From a virus, in the IMG/VR virus record IMGVR_UViG_3300022602_003246, positions 1 through 53,112 of that record: DNA of 53,112 bases, one strand, 5' to 3'. Shown here one piece after another: positions 29,048 through 38,591 of the stretch. The number at the start of each line of letters is the position of its first letter. Position 1 is the first letter of the stretch. The position numbers and the translations under genes were made by a program. Under the pieces are notes generated by a model. It did no database searches and was not told where the DNA came from. It saw nothing but the letters and a program-made list of their open reading frames with translations.

Positions 29048-29297
29048 AGTTCTTAAAAAGTTTGCACAATATATGGTTTATGGAATTTTAATATTTGTCT
29101 TTGCATTTGGTTTGCTATTTGGACTTGAGATACTTTCATATTATTTGTTTGATAGTCCGCTACCATTTTTATTTTTTTTAATTTTTATGGGTCTTAGTGG
29201 AAGTGTTTATATGATGGCAAAAGAACGTGTGGAAAGTGAACGCTCTAATGAACAGCGTCTTGTTGATACTTTGCGACATAATAATGAAATGATATAA
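29025..29297 (+). CDS. Membrane protein, 90 aa
   Basis: ATG at 29025 with GGAG 7 nt upstream, inside the end of the previous gene. Two hydrophobic helices (YMVYGILIFVFAFGLLFGL and PLPFLFFLIFMGLSGSVYM) followed by a charged tail. Function unknown. Confidence 0.6.
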   Translation: MPFKPDTRVLKKFAQYMVYGILIFVFAFGLLFGLEILSYYLFDSPLPFLFFLIFMGLSGSVYMMAKERVESERSNEQRLVDTLRHNNEMI

Positions 29298-29320
29298 CAT
29301 AAATTTTACATAAAATGGGC

Positions 29321-29349
29321 TTGACAACGGTACAAAACTGTGATATACT
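29321..29349 (+). promoter_or_regulatory. Sigma70-like promoter
   Basis: TTGACA (29321-29326), 17-bp spacer, TATACT (29344-29349), 32 bp before the ATG at 29381. Confidence 0.75.
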
Positions 29350-29380
29350 GCTAGGCAGTTGTGAAATCAGGGGTATTCCT

Positions 29381-29776
29381 ATGACCATGCATCTACTACC
29401 AGCCTATTACACCAGCACTCGAACCGTCAAATCACAGTCTAAAACTGTCAAAAAATTGACACCCCATGATGAATGGCTTATGAAGCGCGGTTTGCACCCT
29501 TCACAAATTGCCGCTAAAAAGCTTGTGGTTGGAGAACATAAAAATGATTTACCAGATTATTCTGTGGACCGTAATAGCGGTAAACTTAGCAATGGCATCG
29601 GCAATGGTTTTGCAAGGGGCATCATGACCAACTTGCATAAGGAAAGCCCCGAAGTGCAAAAAGAAATTTTGGCAAAGGCAAGTCGCTGTATGCCACTTTT
29701 TAACAAGGGTGGCTATCAATATGCTTCGCCAGAAACAGATATGACTACAGTAGGAAGTAAGAGCAGACGAGGATGA
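29381..29776 (+). CDS. Conserved phage protein, 131 aa
   Basis: Start at 29381 (ATGACCATG) behind CAGGGG. Basic N-terminal half with MHLLPAYYTSTRTVKSQSKT and DEWLMKRGLHPSQIAAKK; resembles a common but uncharacterised T4-like phage family. Opens a run of small genes to infA. Confidence 0.62.
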   Translation: MTMHLLPAYYTSTRTVKSQSKTVKKLTPHDEWLMKRGLHPSQIAAKKLVVGEHKNDLPDYSVDRNSGKLSNGIGNGFARGIMTNLHKESPEVQKEILAKASRCMPLFNKGGYQYASPETDMTTVGSKSRRG

Positions 29777-30024
29777 ATAACCCACAAAGTGCAAACGGTA
29801 TAAGTGGCGTTCTGCTACCATCATTTTCTGGTGGTTTGTGGATATTCCGTGTTTATCATGAAGATGGTGAATTTACTGATTATGATATTTACCATAGCGA
29901 TCTGACAATTACAATCAATGATGCAGATGCTTATTTTTATAAAACAAAAGACGGAGCATTGCTTGACCATTCTCCGCAAACTTTAGGTCGTGTAGGAAGT
30001 GGTAATGACTACTTGGATTTATGA
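29773..30024 (+). CDS. Hypothetical protein, 83 aa
   Basis: ATGA overlap with the gene before. Beta-rich and acidic (FRVYHEDGEFTDYDIYHSD). No recognised domain. Confidence 0.6.
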   Translation: MNNPQSANGISGVLLPSFSGGLWIFRVYHEDGEFTDYDIYHSDLTITINDADAYFYKTKDGALLDHSPQTLGRVGSGNDYLDL

Positions 30025-30283
30025 AAGTCCAGATGGCGGGAAAACTGTGACTCGTCGTCCATTTGGAACCAACGATCCAAATGATAAAGAGATTCGTGTG
30101 CGTATCAATATGCTGCCACATAATGAACGTGAAGAAATTTGGACTACTAAAAATGCAGCAAATGATATTATAGAAAATGCTTTTATGGAAGCACTTATCC
30201 GTGAACAAAATCCAACTGTTATGGAAGCATGGGAACAATATCAAGTGTTACTAAATTTAGCAAGAGAACATCAAAAGGTATAA
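30005..30283 (+). CDS. Hypothetical protein, 92 aa
   Basis: ATG at 30005 behind GGAAG. TWIYESPDGGKTVTRRPFG then helices (EEIWTTKNAANDIIENAF). Overlaps the preceding gene by 20 bp. No recognised function. Confidence 0.6.
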   Translation: MTTWIYESPDGGKTVTRRPFGTNDPNDKEIRVRINMLPHNEREEIWTTKNAANDIIENAFMEALIREQNPTVMEAWEQYQVLLNLAREHQKV

Positions 30284-30291
30284 TTATTATC

Positions 30292-30861
30292 ATGCAAGAA
30301 ATTTTTGAAAATATAGCCGCAAACATTCATACTAACAGCCAGATGATACCATTCATTGAGTATTGTCGTCGTGTTAAAACAATTACAATAGTTGGATTTG
30401 GTGATGGATTAAGCACACTTTGTGCATTAGCCGCAAAACCAGACCGCATTACAGTATATGACCATGCTCAAGTTGACATCAGTGATTATCAGGATTTAGC
30501 TAACGAATATGGTATTCAGTTTGTATTCATCAATCAGCAAATTTTAGATGTTGAAACTATCCAAGAAACCGATATGCTATTCATTGATAGTTTCCAAGAA
30601 GGCAATTATGTGTTTACAGTATGCACTCGCTTTGCACAATTTGTAAATCGTTATATCTGTGCAAACAACTCTTACAATTTTGCTCATATGCCTAACCCAC
30701 AGGTTCAACTTGGTCAAGGCGCACAAGCAATTGGTATCGTATTTGGTCTTAATAGCTTCCTACAAAATAGTGATCCATGGCACATTGCTGAAAACATGTA
30801 TTGGGCACCAGGTTTAACTATTCTATATCGCAAAAAGGATTTGCTTGATGCTGGACACTAA
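30292..30861 (+). CDS. Class I SAM-methyltransferase-fold protein
   Basis: 189 residues from ATG 30292. TITIVGFGDGLSTLCALAAK is a glycine-rich first-strand loop like motif I, RITVYDHAQVD resembles the strand ending in the ribose-binding acid, and DMLFIDSFQEGNYVF fits motif IV. Similar to short methyltransferase-like proteins in phages; substrate unknown. Confidence 0.6.
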   Translation: MQEIFENIAANIHTNSQMIPFIEYCRRVKTITIVGFGDGLSTLCALAAKPDRITVYDHAQVDISDYQDLANEYGIQFVFINQQILDVETIQETDMLFIDSFQEGNYVFTVCTRFAQFVNRYICANNSYNFAHMPNPQVQLGQGAQAIGIVFGLNSFLQNSDPWHIAENMYWAPGLTILYRKKDLLDAGH

Positions 30862-31273
30862 TGTTTTAGATTTGTTAAAAGGTTTAGATGCAGTTTTAGT
30901 AAGCAGAGACCCAACTGTAATTGATGCGTTTACACAAGCACTTGTGCTAAGCAAGATTGCAGAACCAAATGGTTTGCATGGTCCGTTGCAAAAAATGTAT
31001 TATGAATTGTGTTCAATTCGCCGTGAATTATACCAGTTAAAATGGGATATGGAAGCACGGCAACAAATAAACGTGGATGGTGCTAAATGGGTTAGTCCAT
31101 ATCCTTCTTATACTACTACAACTGCTGATCTATCGGGTTATTGGCGTGAACCAAATATGTATTTTGGTGGTATTAAAGATACAACCGTAGAAGCAGCATC
31201 GCCATCTGATCCAGATGCTTTTATTCTAACCGACCCTGACACTGGCGATAGCATGAGTGTAAAATATAAGTAA
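30848..31273 (+). CDS. Hypothetical protein, 141 aa
   Basis: Start at 30848 overlapping the previous gene. Helical N-terminal half (ELCSIRRELYQLKWDME) and a proline/threonine-rich acidic tail. No recognised domain; four bases before infA. Confidence 0.58.
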   Translation: MLDTNVLDLLKGLDAVLVSRDPTVIDAFTQALVLSKIAEPNGLHGPLQKMYYELCSIRRELYQLKWDMEARQQINVDGAKWVSPYPSYTTTTADLSGYWREPNMYFGGIKDTTVEAASPSDPDAFILTDPDTGDSMSVKYK

Positions 31274-31276
31274 TCT

Positions 31277-31492
31277 ATGGCAAAAGAAGAACTAATTACA
31301 TTTGAAGGTAAAGTTGTGGAAGTTTTACCAAATGGTGTATTCAGGGTAGAAATAAACGAGCACATTGTTCTTGCTTACACAAGTGGCAATATTCGTAAAA
31401 ATAAGATTAAGATTATTCAAGATGATCGTGTAAGCGTTGAATTGAGTCCTTATGATTTAACTCGTGGTCGTATAACTTATCGTTTTAAATAA
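31277..31492 (+). CDS. infA: Translation initiation factor IF-1
   Basis: 71 residues, the exact size of bacterial IF-1. The whole chain aligns by eye: [20 protein letters not shown], then [19 protein letters not shown] (host form usually AHISGKMRKNRIRI) and [20 protein letters not shown]. It binds the ribosomal A site of the small subunit during initiation. A phage copy is rare and could favour translation of phage messages, many of which look leaderless here. Confidence 0.95.
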   Translation: MAKEELITFEGKVVEVLPNGVFRVEINEHIVLAYTSGNIRKNKIKIIQDDRVSVELSPYDLTRGRITYRFK

Positions 31493-31503
31493 AAAAAAAA
31501 ATA

Positions 31504-32064
31504 TTAATTTTTTAATTTTTGAGAATACATTTTTTTCAAAGATTCTGATATTTTCATTTTAATTTCATCCGTCATTTTATATGTTGATTTTCCTTTTCTT
31601 ACAGCAGACATCCTCTGTTTTGTTTCTTGCGATAATTTTTTTCCAAGTTTAGAATTTTTTATTTTTTCTATGGTTTCTTGTGTTCTTGGTCCTCTCTTTT
31701 TTCCTTTAAAGTGTGACGGTCTTCCTTTGAGAGTGTTTGAAGTTTTATTTTTTGTTTCTTGACTTCTCTTATTTCCATTTGAACCTTCTCCTCCATCCGT
31801 GCGATTTAATAATATTCCAGTATTATTATCTTTACGACCATACCAAGCAATCATTCGGCGTTCTATTGCCAATGCACCGATTTCAGTTAAATTGTGTTCA
31901 AGTATAATAATTTTAGATTGATCTTTTGGTTTTGTTATATTATAATGCTTCGTATAGGCTCTTAGTTGATGCCCCTTACCAATATAATATGGAGTTAAAT
32001 CACTTGCTCTTATATAAGCATATACATAATATCCACTTGGTGGATTTTGTTTGGTAAATACCAT
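31504..32064 (-). CDS. GIY-YIG homing endonuclease (copy 2)
   Basis: 186 residues from the ATG at 32064. N-terminus [20 protein letters not shown] and [13 protein letters not shown], then [19 protein letters not shown] as in copy 1; the later part has several NUMOD3-like repeats ([46 protein letters not shown]) and no terminal finger. It lies between infA and the IscA-like gene on the opposite strand. Confidence 0.92.
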   Translation of the reverse strand: MVFTKQNPPSGYYVYAYIRASDLTPYYIGKGHQLRAYTKHYNITKPKDQSKIIILEHNLTEIGALAIERRMIAWYGRKDNNTGILLNRTDGGEGSNGNKRSQETKNKTSNTLKGRPSHFKGKKRGPRTQETIEKIKNSKLGKKLSQETKQRMSAVRKGKSTYKMTDEIKMKISESLKKMYSQKLKN

Positions 32065-32131
32065 TGCTGTTGCCCTCCCAGGCGATAGAGTAGATAGGAC
32101 TGCGAATCCGTGATCTACACTATTATTTATA
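32065..32131 (-). promoter_or_regulatory. Late promoter and conserved structured leader of GIY-YIG copy 2
   Basis: Minus strand: TATAAATA (32131-32124), then a stem pairing 32090-32095 with 32113-32118 (GTAGAT/ATCTAC). Same fold as copies 1 and 3 with base changes on both sides of the stem. Confidence 0.75.
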
Positions 32132-32156
32132 TATTTTTTACATAGGTTTAAATAAA

Positions 32157-32504
32157 ATGCAAGCAGTAACACTTACAGAAGCAGCAAGAACACATATTCG
32201 TCGCACTCTTATTGATATTGATAAACCATATCTTGTATTTGGATTACAAGGTGGCGGTTGTGCTGGTTTTGAATATTTTTGGCAACCAGCAGATGATGAA
32301 CTTTATTCTGAAAAAGGTTCACCAGATATTGATGAAATGATTAGCGTGGGTGAAGGTAAAAGTCTTATTGTAGATGGAACTTCACTTGTTTACCTAATTG
32401 GCAGTGAAATAGATTATAAAAATGATTTTATTAGCAGCCAACTTGTGGTCAACAACCCAATAGCAAAGTCTAGTTGCGGTTGCGGAACATCAATTAGTGT
32501 GTAA
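32157..32504 (+). CDS. A-type iron-sulfur cluster carrier (IscA/ErpA-like)
   Basis: 115 residues. [11 protein letters not shown] carries C35 and SSCGCG carries C107 and C109, the three conserved cysteines of the family. It passes Fe-S clusters to apoproteins. In this genome the obvious clients are the three radical SAM enzymes. Seen in some marine phages; here it sits just before the tail-fibre genes. Confidence 0.92.
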   Translation: MQAVTLTEAARTHIRRTLIDIDKPYLVFGLQGGGCAGFEYFWQPADDELYSEKGSPDIDEMISVGEGKSLIVDGTSLVYLIGSEIDYKNDFISSQLVVNNPIAKSSCGCGTSISV

Positions 32505-32510
32505 AAATTA

Positions 32511-32541
32511 CTCCTGCTAAATATTGTGCAGGAGTTTTTTT
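32511..32541 (+). promoter_or_regulatory. Combined terminator hairpin, late promoter and ribosome site
   Basis: CTCCTGC (32511-32517) pairs with GCAGGAG (32528-32534), then T7 and the ATG at 32542. The loop holds TAAATA (32518-32523) and the 3' arm holds GGAG, 7 nt before the ATG. One element can stop read-through, hide the ribosome site, and start the late transcript. Confidence 0.82.
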
Positions 32542-34659
32542 ATGGCACAAGAGGTTATTAATGTTGGTGCATTTCCCAATGATGGCACTGGCGACCCGCT
32601 AAGAACAGCATTATTAAAAACAAATAACAATTTTAGTCGCTTGTTCAGCACAGTTGGTAGCGTTGATACGTATACCACAAATACTCCTGGCGCAAATTTA
32701 GTATTACAGCCCACTTTTAATGCAAACGTATTGATTGGCGTTGGTAGTGCACTTGTAGCCAATGCTACTTGGTTCACTGGTATGACTGCCAATAATGCTA
32801 CATTTTATGGTCAAATTACTACCAATGGTGTTTATCCAATCATTGGTAACTTGAGCGGAACTGCAAGCACTGCTACAGTTGCAACTACAGCACTTTATGC
32901 CGCTACTGCTGGAACTGCTATTAATGCACAGAATTTCACAGGTAACAACCTACCAAATGTTAATACTATTGGTAATTTGATTGCCGCAAACATTGCTATC
33001 GCAAACATTGGAACTCTTTATAGCAATAGTAACATTTATGCAAGCGGTAACCTAACTACAAGTGGATATGTTACTGGTAATGGTTATTATTTGAGTGGTC
33101 TAAATGGCATTACACCAAGTGCATATGGCAACACCAATGTTGCTGCTTACCTTACAACTTACAATGGTAAAGTCGTAGCAAGTAATGTTTATGGTTATCT
33201 TAATGGTGCCGTAGGTGCTAATGGTGCAAATAGCGGTTCATTCACAACTATTGTAACCACAGGTAATACAACAGTCGGTGGCAATCTTTATATTGGTAGT
33301 GCTTTATTATATACACCTGCTTATGCTAACCTACAATATGGTGGAAATGATAACAGCTTCTTCCAGTTTGTAGCACAAAACGCAAACAATGGCAGTCAAG
33401 CAACAACTGATTATGTTGCTGTAGCAAATAATGGTAGCGATACCGACACATTTATTGATTTTGGTATTACAAGCAGCGGATACAATCAGGCTGCATATAA
33501 TCTAACCAGTGCCAATGATGGTTATCTTTATGTTCAAGGCAACACTACAACTGGTGGTGGTAATCTTGTTCTTTCAACCTATACACTGAATGATATTGTA
33601 TTCTCACTTGCTGGTGGTGCAACTGCCAATGAAATTGGTCGTTTCCGTGCTAACACAAATAGCTTTGTAGTAAGCAGCACAACTGCTGCAACAAATCAAA
33701 CAACTGGTGCAGTAATTGTTAAGGGTGGTATGGGCGTTGCTGGCAATGTTTATGCAACATACTTTGTTGGCAATGGTGCCGCACTAACTGGTCTTTACAG
33801 CAATACACAAGCTGCAAGTTATCTGCTTGGAAATATTTCTTACGGTAACATTTCTGTAAATGGGGTGGCAGCAAGTGGAAATGTAAGCGCACTATATTAT
33901 ATTGGTAATGGTGCTGCACTAACTGGTTTATACAGTAATGTTCAAGCAAGTGCTTATCTTGGCACATACCTACCCACATATAGCGGTAATTTAACTGCTG
34001 GCAATCTTGTTGCAACTGGCAATGTTGGTGGCACATACTTTATCGGCAATGGTAGCCTATTGACTGGTATGTACGGCAATACACAAGTTGCATCTTATCT
34101 GCCAAGTTATAGTGGTAATATAAATGCAGGAAATGTTAATATAACTGGCAATGTTAGCGCAACATACTTTGTTGGTAGCGCACAATATCTAACTGGACTT
34201 TACAGCAATGCAAGTGTTGCAAATTATCTGCCAACTTATTATACAAATGCAAACATTGCAGCTAATGGCGTTAGTAGCACAAGCTATGTGTTAGGTTATA
34301 TTACTATTAACGGCTATGGATTTGCAAATCTTGCCAACACAACAAGCAATACAACAACACTTTATGGCAACGTGTCAACGCTGATTCTTGATAATACTGC
34401 TGGCGCAACAGTTGCTGTAGCAAACATTTATCTACCAGCAAATGCAAACTTAAGTGATGGAACAAGAATTACAATTGGTAGCAATATTACTGTAAGTAGC
34501 TTGCGCATTATTGCAAATGATAGTTCTGTAAGCGGTAATATATCAAGCATAACACCTACAACACCTGCAAGTTGGCATTATGTAAAATATGCTCCTTACA
34601 ATGGTAATCCTGTGCCACAACAATTGCCTGGCGGACCTCGTTGGATACGCATTGGTTAA
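32542..34659 (+). CDS. Tail fibre-like structural protein with repeats
   Basis: 705 residues from ATG 32542. The N-terminal NVGAFPNDGTGDPLRTAL and TNNNFSRLF is a head seen in T4-like fibre or baseplate-linked proteins. The rest is Gly/Asn/Thr-rich beta sequence with a repeated YFVGNGAALTGLYSN unit, typical of trimeric fibres. It likely forms part of an adsorption fibre. Late expression from the combined hairpin/promoter upstream. Codon-level repeats suggest growth by duplication. Confidence 0.82.
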   Translation: MAQEVINVGAFPNDGTGDPLRTALLKTNNNFSRLFSTVGSVDTYTTNTPGANLVLQPTFNANVLIGVGSALVANATWFTGMTANNATFYGQITTNGVYPIIGNLSGTASTATVATTALYAATAGTAINAQNFTGNNLPNVNTIGNLIAANIAIANIGTLYSNSNIYASGNLTTSGYVTGNGYYLSGLNGITPSAYGNTNVAAYLTTYNGKVVASNVYGYLNGAVGANGANSGSFTTIVTTGNTTVGGNLYIGSALLYTPAYANLQYGGNDNSFFQFVAQNANNGSQATTDYVAVANNGSDTDTFIDFGITSSGYNQAAYNLTSANDGYLYVQGNTTTGGGNLVLSTYTLNDIVFSLAGGATANEIGRFRANTNSFVVSSTTAATNQTTGAVIVKGGMGVAGNVYATYFVGNGAALTGLYSNTQAASYLLGNISYGNISVNGVAASGNVSALYYIGNGAALTGLYSNVQASAYLGTYLPTYSGNLTAGNLVATGNVGGTYFIGNGSLLTGMYGNTQVASYLPSYSGNINAGNVNITGNVSATYFVGSAQYLTGLYSNASVANYLPTYYTNANIAANGVSSTSYVLGYITINGYGFANLANTTSNTTTLYGNVSTLILDNTAGATVAVANIYLPANANLSDGTRITIGSNITVSSLRIIANDSSVSGNISSITPTTPASWHYVKYAPYNGNPVPQQLPGGPRWIRIG
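33760..34219 (+). repeat. Fibre repeat units in coding sequence
   Basis: Four copies of a unit reading YFVGNGAALTGLYSN or close to it start near 33760, 33896, 34036 and 34168, spaced 132-140 bp. The copies differ at many third positions, so the array is not very recent. Confidence 0.75.
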
Positions 34660-34662
34660 TCC

Positions 34663-34669
34663 ATAAATA
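34663..34669 (+). promoter_or_regulatory. Late promoter ATAAATA
   Basis: CCATAAATATCC just after the stop of the fibre gene and 22 bp before the ATG at 34691. Confidence 0.65.
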
Positions 34670-34690
34670 TCCTTGTGGAGCAGTTACGGT

Positions 34691-37600
34691 ATGTCAGTTT
34701 ATAATGGTTTAGCCACTAATTTTCAACTTGATCGTTTGATTAATGTTAGTGATAGCTGGACATTTTTAACTGGCGTTCCTATTAACAACACCATTGCAAA
34801 TACTGTAAATTTTACTGCTACGGGTATTCCTTATCATGGCTATGGCAGCATTTACCAACATATAACACCATTAGCGCAATATTATAATCGCAGTTGGGTT
34901 GATAATAGTGGTCAAAATTTAACTGCTAACCCCCAAACAACTGGTCAGCAATTGATTGGGTTTTGGCTTAATGGTATTGCAATTTATCCAGCAGCCATTG
35001 ATGCACTGCCACCGTTTGGATTTACAACGCCTGCTGGTTTTCACTTTGACCAAACATATGCAAATGGTATTCGTCAAGGACAAATTGACAATGGCGAACA
35101 CTGGTATCTGCAGGATTATGCTGGCGGTCGTGCAACCAGTGATGGTCGTTACTTTTACAATGATTATAGCTTTGCGCCAATTTGGACCAGTGGTCAAGGT
35201 GGTCGTCCTTATAGCAGCACAGTTCATGGTTTGCCAGAAATTGAAGTAATTTCTTATCTTAATGGTGGATTATTCCATAGTGATGGTCATAGTAAAATTC
35301 TTGGTTTTAGTTTAGATGGTTTTCCAATTTATGGTCCAAGCGGCTATGTAAATCCACTTGACAATACCAGTGGTGTTAAAAATATGGCAACTGGATATTC
35401 TCTCAAACCAAGTAGCTATCGTGCTGCAACAACTGCTTATGATTTAACAACATATCCAATGGGTATGTTTATTGAAGATTACCAATTCACTGGTGGCGGA
35501 GATTTAGACACTCACAACGGTCGTTACTGCGTTACACCAGATTATCCAAATGGAACTTATGCATATTTCTGCACTGTTGATAATAGCGGTTCACCTGTTT
35601 ATCCATATGTTATAGGCAATACGCTATTCCAACAAATAGATGTTATAACACAGGAATCTTCTCAAGGTTATGCATCGGATTATCCGCAATGGATTACTCC
35701 AAGTGGAAATTTAGGTAAAATTCAAGCATTACAATTTTTCCAATTAGGATTACAAGCAGTTGACCCAACTGGCAATCCAGATGGTTCCGATGTTAATTAC
35801 AGACTTATTGCTGGTAAATTGCCTGCTGGTTTGCAAGTTGATAGCAGCGGTCAAGTTAAAGGAAATCCAAAAGATACCTATAGTATTGATGGTGTTCCAG
35901 AAAGCGTTACACAAGACCGCACCAGCACATTTACTGTTCGTGCTATTGGTGCAAGTGGTAAAATTACCGACCGCAGTTTTACAATCACTGTTACAGGAAA
36001 CTATCCACCACAACTATTAACAAGTAATTATACCACTTTAGGCGAATTTATTGATGGCAGTGTCATTAGTATTCAATTAAGTGCTATTGATTTGAATAAT
36101 GATTCACTAACATTTTCATTATTAAACGGTCAACTGCCTAATGGTGTTACTCTTAGTAGTAATGGTTTAATAAGTGGACCGCTTATTCCAACATATATTC
36201 CACCAAGTGGTTGGGATATTGATTCTGTGCCATGGGATAGTTCTCCGTGGGACCAAAGCAATATTAATCTTCCTACTGGTCAATCATATGATAATATTGG
36301 TAAGATAACATATTACTTCACTGTTGAAGTAACCGATGGAAAGAGTTTTGATACTAAAGATTACAGTATTGTCGTTATTAACCACGATAGTATTACCGCC
36401 GATAACTCTCTTGTAACTGATGATGATACAAATGTAAGCAGTGATACTTCAAACTATCGTTTGCCACTATTGTTAACAACAAGTTTGGGCGATTATGCTA
36501 CATTTATTAGTGGAAATTATTTTGCTTTCAAATTTGAAGGCATTGATTACGATAATATATCAGTTGGATATAGTATTGTTGGTGTTGCTGGCACTGGATG
36601 GGATGCTGATGGAGTTCCGTGGGATGAAAGTCCATGGGATCAAAGTAACTTTAGTTTACCGCCAGGTTTAAGTTTAGATAGCAACACAGGTTGGTTAACT
36701 GGATTTGTTCCACCACAATCATATGTAAGTCAAACTTATACTTTTGGTGTTCAAGCCTATAGCACTATTGATAGCACAGTAGTAAGTCCTTATCAAGTAT
36801 TTTCAATCACAATATTGGGCGCAATCAGTCTTGGTGTAAATTGGATTACTCCCCCACTATTAGGTTCTTTCAATGCTGGTGAAGTTAGTCAGCTTACAGT
36901 TGAAGCAGTTGCAACAAGTGGTCGCAAACTTTACTACTCACTTGCAAGTGGTAGCAAAATACCACAAGGGTTGACGCTATTAAGTGATGGTTCAATCAGT
37001 GGTCGCGTTAGTTTCCAACAATTTGATTTAGATGAAGGCACAACAACTTTTGACGTGCAGAATAGCTTAAATGGTGTGACGTTGGCACCAACTACAATTG
37101 ACAGAACTTATCAATTAATTGTAGATGCAGCAGATTATAGTCAAACTATTAGTGGACAACAAACATTTACACTTACTGTTAATAACGTAACATATACTCC
37201 ATATGACAATCTATATTTGGTTTGCTTACCAAGTGTTGAAAAACGAACTATTCTTGATGCTATTTTAACAGACACTGATTATTTTGATTACAATGATATC
37301 TATCGTCCAAATGATCCATATTGGGGAGTGCAAAATGATATTAAAATTCTTGTTGGATATGGATTAACGCCAAGTCAGGCGAGTGATTATATTGCAGCAA
37401 TGCAGCGTTGGCATTATAATAAACGTTTTTACTTTGGTGACTATCATTATGCATCAGCTACAGACAGCAGCGGAAATGCTCTTTATGATGTAATATACGT
37501 TGACCTTATAGAAGATACAAAAACATATACTAAATCAGCAACTGGTATCTTAAATGGTAACACACCAAATAGTAGTTTTACTATTCCAAGTGGACAGACA

Positions 37601-38521
37601 TTATATCCAAATGATTTAAATCTTATGATTAATGATATTACCGTTGCTATTGGTGAGACTGATAGTAATACGCTTCCACAGTGGTTAACAAGTGTTCAAG
37701 CAGATGGCAATATTTTAGGATATCATACTGTTGCAGTGTTGGCTTACTTAAAACCCGGCACAGGCGAACGAGTGCTTTTTAATTTAACGAATACACCAAA
37801 GCAAGATATTAAACTTGTTCCATTTACAGCAGATCGTTATATCTTTGATAATAACATGGATATAAACTTTGATTTAAGCACTGGCAAATATGTTACCAAA
37901 TCTTATACTACATTTGATACTGGTTATGTTTTGAGTATTACACCAAGCGCAACCATTTCTTATGCAATTGACATACCATTTGATCAAGTAAACGGCCATA
38001 CAATAAATCAAATAAATGCTATAGGCGGACTTGATGGTGATGAAAGTGGTGATTGGGATGGCGCAACCATTGTGTTTAGCACACAAGAAAATTATAATCC
38101 TACGCTATTTCCAAATGAATATAATCAGGGTTGGAATTTAAATGGAGCAATTGTTCCTGGCTATGCAGAAGTTCAAAATGGCAGTGCAACTGTTAATGAA
38201 CGTGCGGGCGTTTGGACAGTTAGTATTGTAAACAGCACTGTATATCTAACATTTACACAACAAATTACAATCAATCAGGTTGTGCTGGTTCAAGAAGGCG
38301 CAAAAGCTGGCGAAACATGGCAATATACTGCTGCACATGTTGGAATTTCAAGTCAGACTGTTCCAAAATATGAACAAGTAAATATTCAAACTGTTACACT
38401 GAAATCACCAACTACTTTTGATAGTAATAAAACACAATTTATTAATAATGAGGACCAATATCAATTGCCATTTGCTAATGACAGTTATCTGAAATTTCCC
38501 CATACGACAATACTTGATTAA
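34691..38521 (+). CDS. Large virion adhesin with YHYH-type domain and Ig-like repeats
   Basis: 1276 residues from ATG 34691; a TTG at 34673 would add six. Residues about 90-310 resemble the YHYH domain: GFWLNGIAIY, FSLDGFPIYGPSGYVNP and HNGRYCVTPDYPNGTYAYF. Then come at least four cadherin/He_PIG-like Ig repeats marked by KLPAGLQVDSSGQVKG (about 375), QLPNGVTLSSNGLISG (480), LPPGLSLDSNTGWLTG (656) and IPQGLTLLSDGSISG (756). Two repeats carry the insert VPWDSSPWDQSN/VPWDESPWDQSN. Probably a tail or baseplate protein binding the host surface. No signal peptide. Confidence 0.78.
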   Translation: MSVYNGLATNFQLDRLINVSDSWTFLTGVPINNTIANTVNFTATGIPYHGYGSIYQHITPLAQYYNRSWVDNSGQNLTANPQTTGQQLIGFWLNGIAIYPAAIDALPPFGFTTPAGFHFDQTYANGIRQGQIDNGEHWYLQDYAGGRATSDGRYFYNDYSFAPIWTSGQGGRPYSSTVHGLPEIEVISYLNGGLFHSDGHSKILGFSLDGFPIYGPSGYVNPLDNTSGVKNMATGYSLKPSSYRAATTAYDLTTYPMGMFIEDYQFTGGGDLDTHNGRYCVTPDYPNGTYAYFCTVDNSGSPVYPYVIGNTLFQQIDVITQESSQGYASDYPQWITPSGNLGKIQALQFFQLGLQAVDPTGNPDGSDVNYRLIAGKLPAGLQVDSSGQVKGNPKDTYSIDGVPESVTQDRTSTFTVRAIGASGKITDRSFTITVTGNYPPQLLTSNYTTLGEFIDGSVISIQLSAIDLNNDSLTFSLLNGQLPNGVTLSSNGLISGPLIPTYIPPSGWDIDSVPWDSSPWDQSNINLPTGQSYDNIGKITYYFTVEVTDGKSFDTKDYSIVVINHDSITADNSLVTDDDTNVSSDTSNYRLPLLLTTSLGDYATFISGNYFAFKFEGIDYDNISVGYSIVGVAGTGWDADGVPWDESPWDQSNFSLPPGLSLDSNTGWLTGFVPPQSYVSQTYTFGVQAYSTIDSTVVSPYQVFSITILGAISLGVNWITPPLLGSFNAGEVSQLTVEAVATSGRKLYYSLASGSKIPQGLTLLSDGSISGRVSFQQFDLDEGTTTFDVQNSLNGVTLAPTTIDRTYQLIVDAADYSQTISGQQTFTLTVNNVTYTPYDNLYLVCLPSVEKRTILDAILTDTDYFDYNDIYRPNDPYWGVQNDIKILVGYGLTPSQASDYIAAMQRWHYNKRFYFGDYHYASATDSSGNALYDVIYVDLIEDTKTYTKSATGILNGNTPNSSFTIPSGQTLYPNDLNLMINDITVAIGETDSNTLPQWLTSVQADGNILGYHTVAVLAYLKPGTGERVLFNLTNTPKQDIKLVPFTADRYIFDNNMDINFDLSTGKYVTKSYTTFDTGYVLSITPSATISYAIDIPFDQVNGHTINQINAIGGLDGDESGDWDGATIVFSTQENYNPTLFPNEYNQGWNLNGAIVPGYAEVQNGSATVNERAGVWTVSIVNSTVYLTFTQQITINQVVLVQEGAKAGETWQYTAAHVGISSQTVPKYEQVNIQTVTLKSPTTFDSNKTQFINNEDQYQLPFANDSYLKFPHTTILD

Positions 38522-38545
38522 TTTAAAGACTGAATTTATCTGGCA

Positions 38546-38570
38546 ATAAATAACCTATAACAGCTAAATA
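38546..38570 (+). promoter_or_regulatory. Two late promoter boxes
   Basis: ATAAATA (38546-38552) and TAAATA (38565-38570) before the ATG at 38592. Confidence 0.6.
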
Positions 38571-38591
38571 TTTTAGACATGGAAATCATAA

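Noticed and set aside
32052-32061. Antisense late promoter GGTAAATACC at the GIY-YIG start
   Set aside because: It is the reverse complement of the conserved MVFT codons, so it is explained by coding sequence in all copies.
33760-34219. CRISPR-like or mobile repeat
   Set aside because: Units are coding repeats of a tail fibre, diverged at third positions and without spacers.
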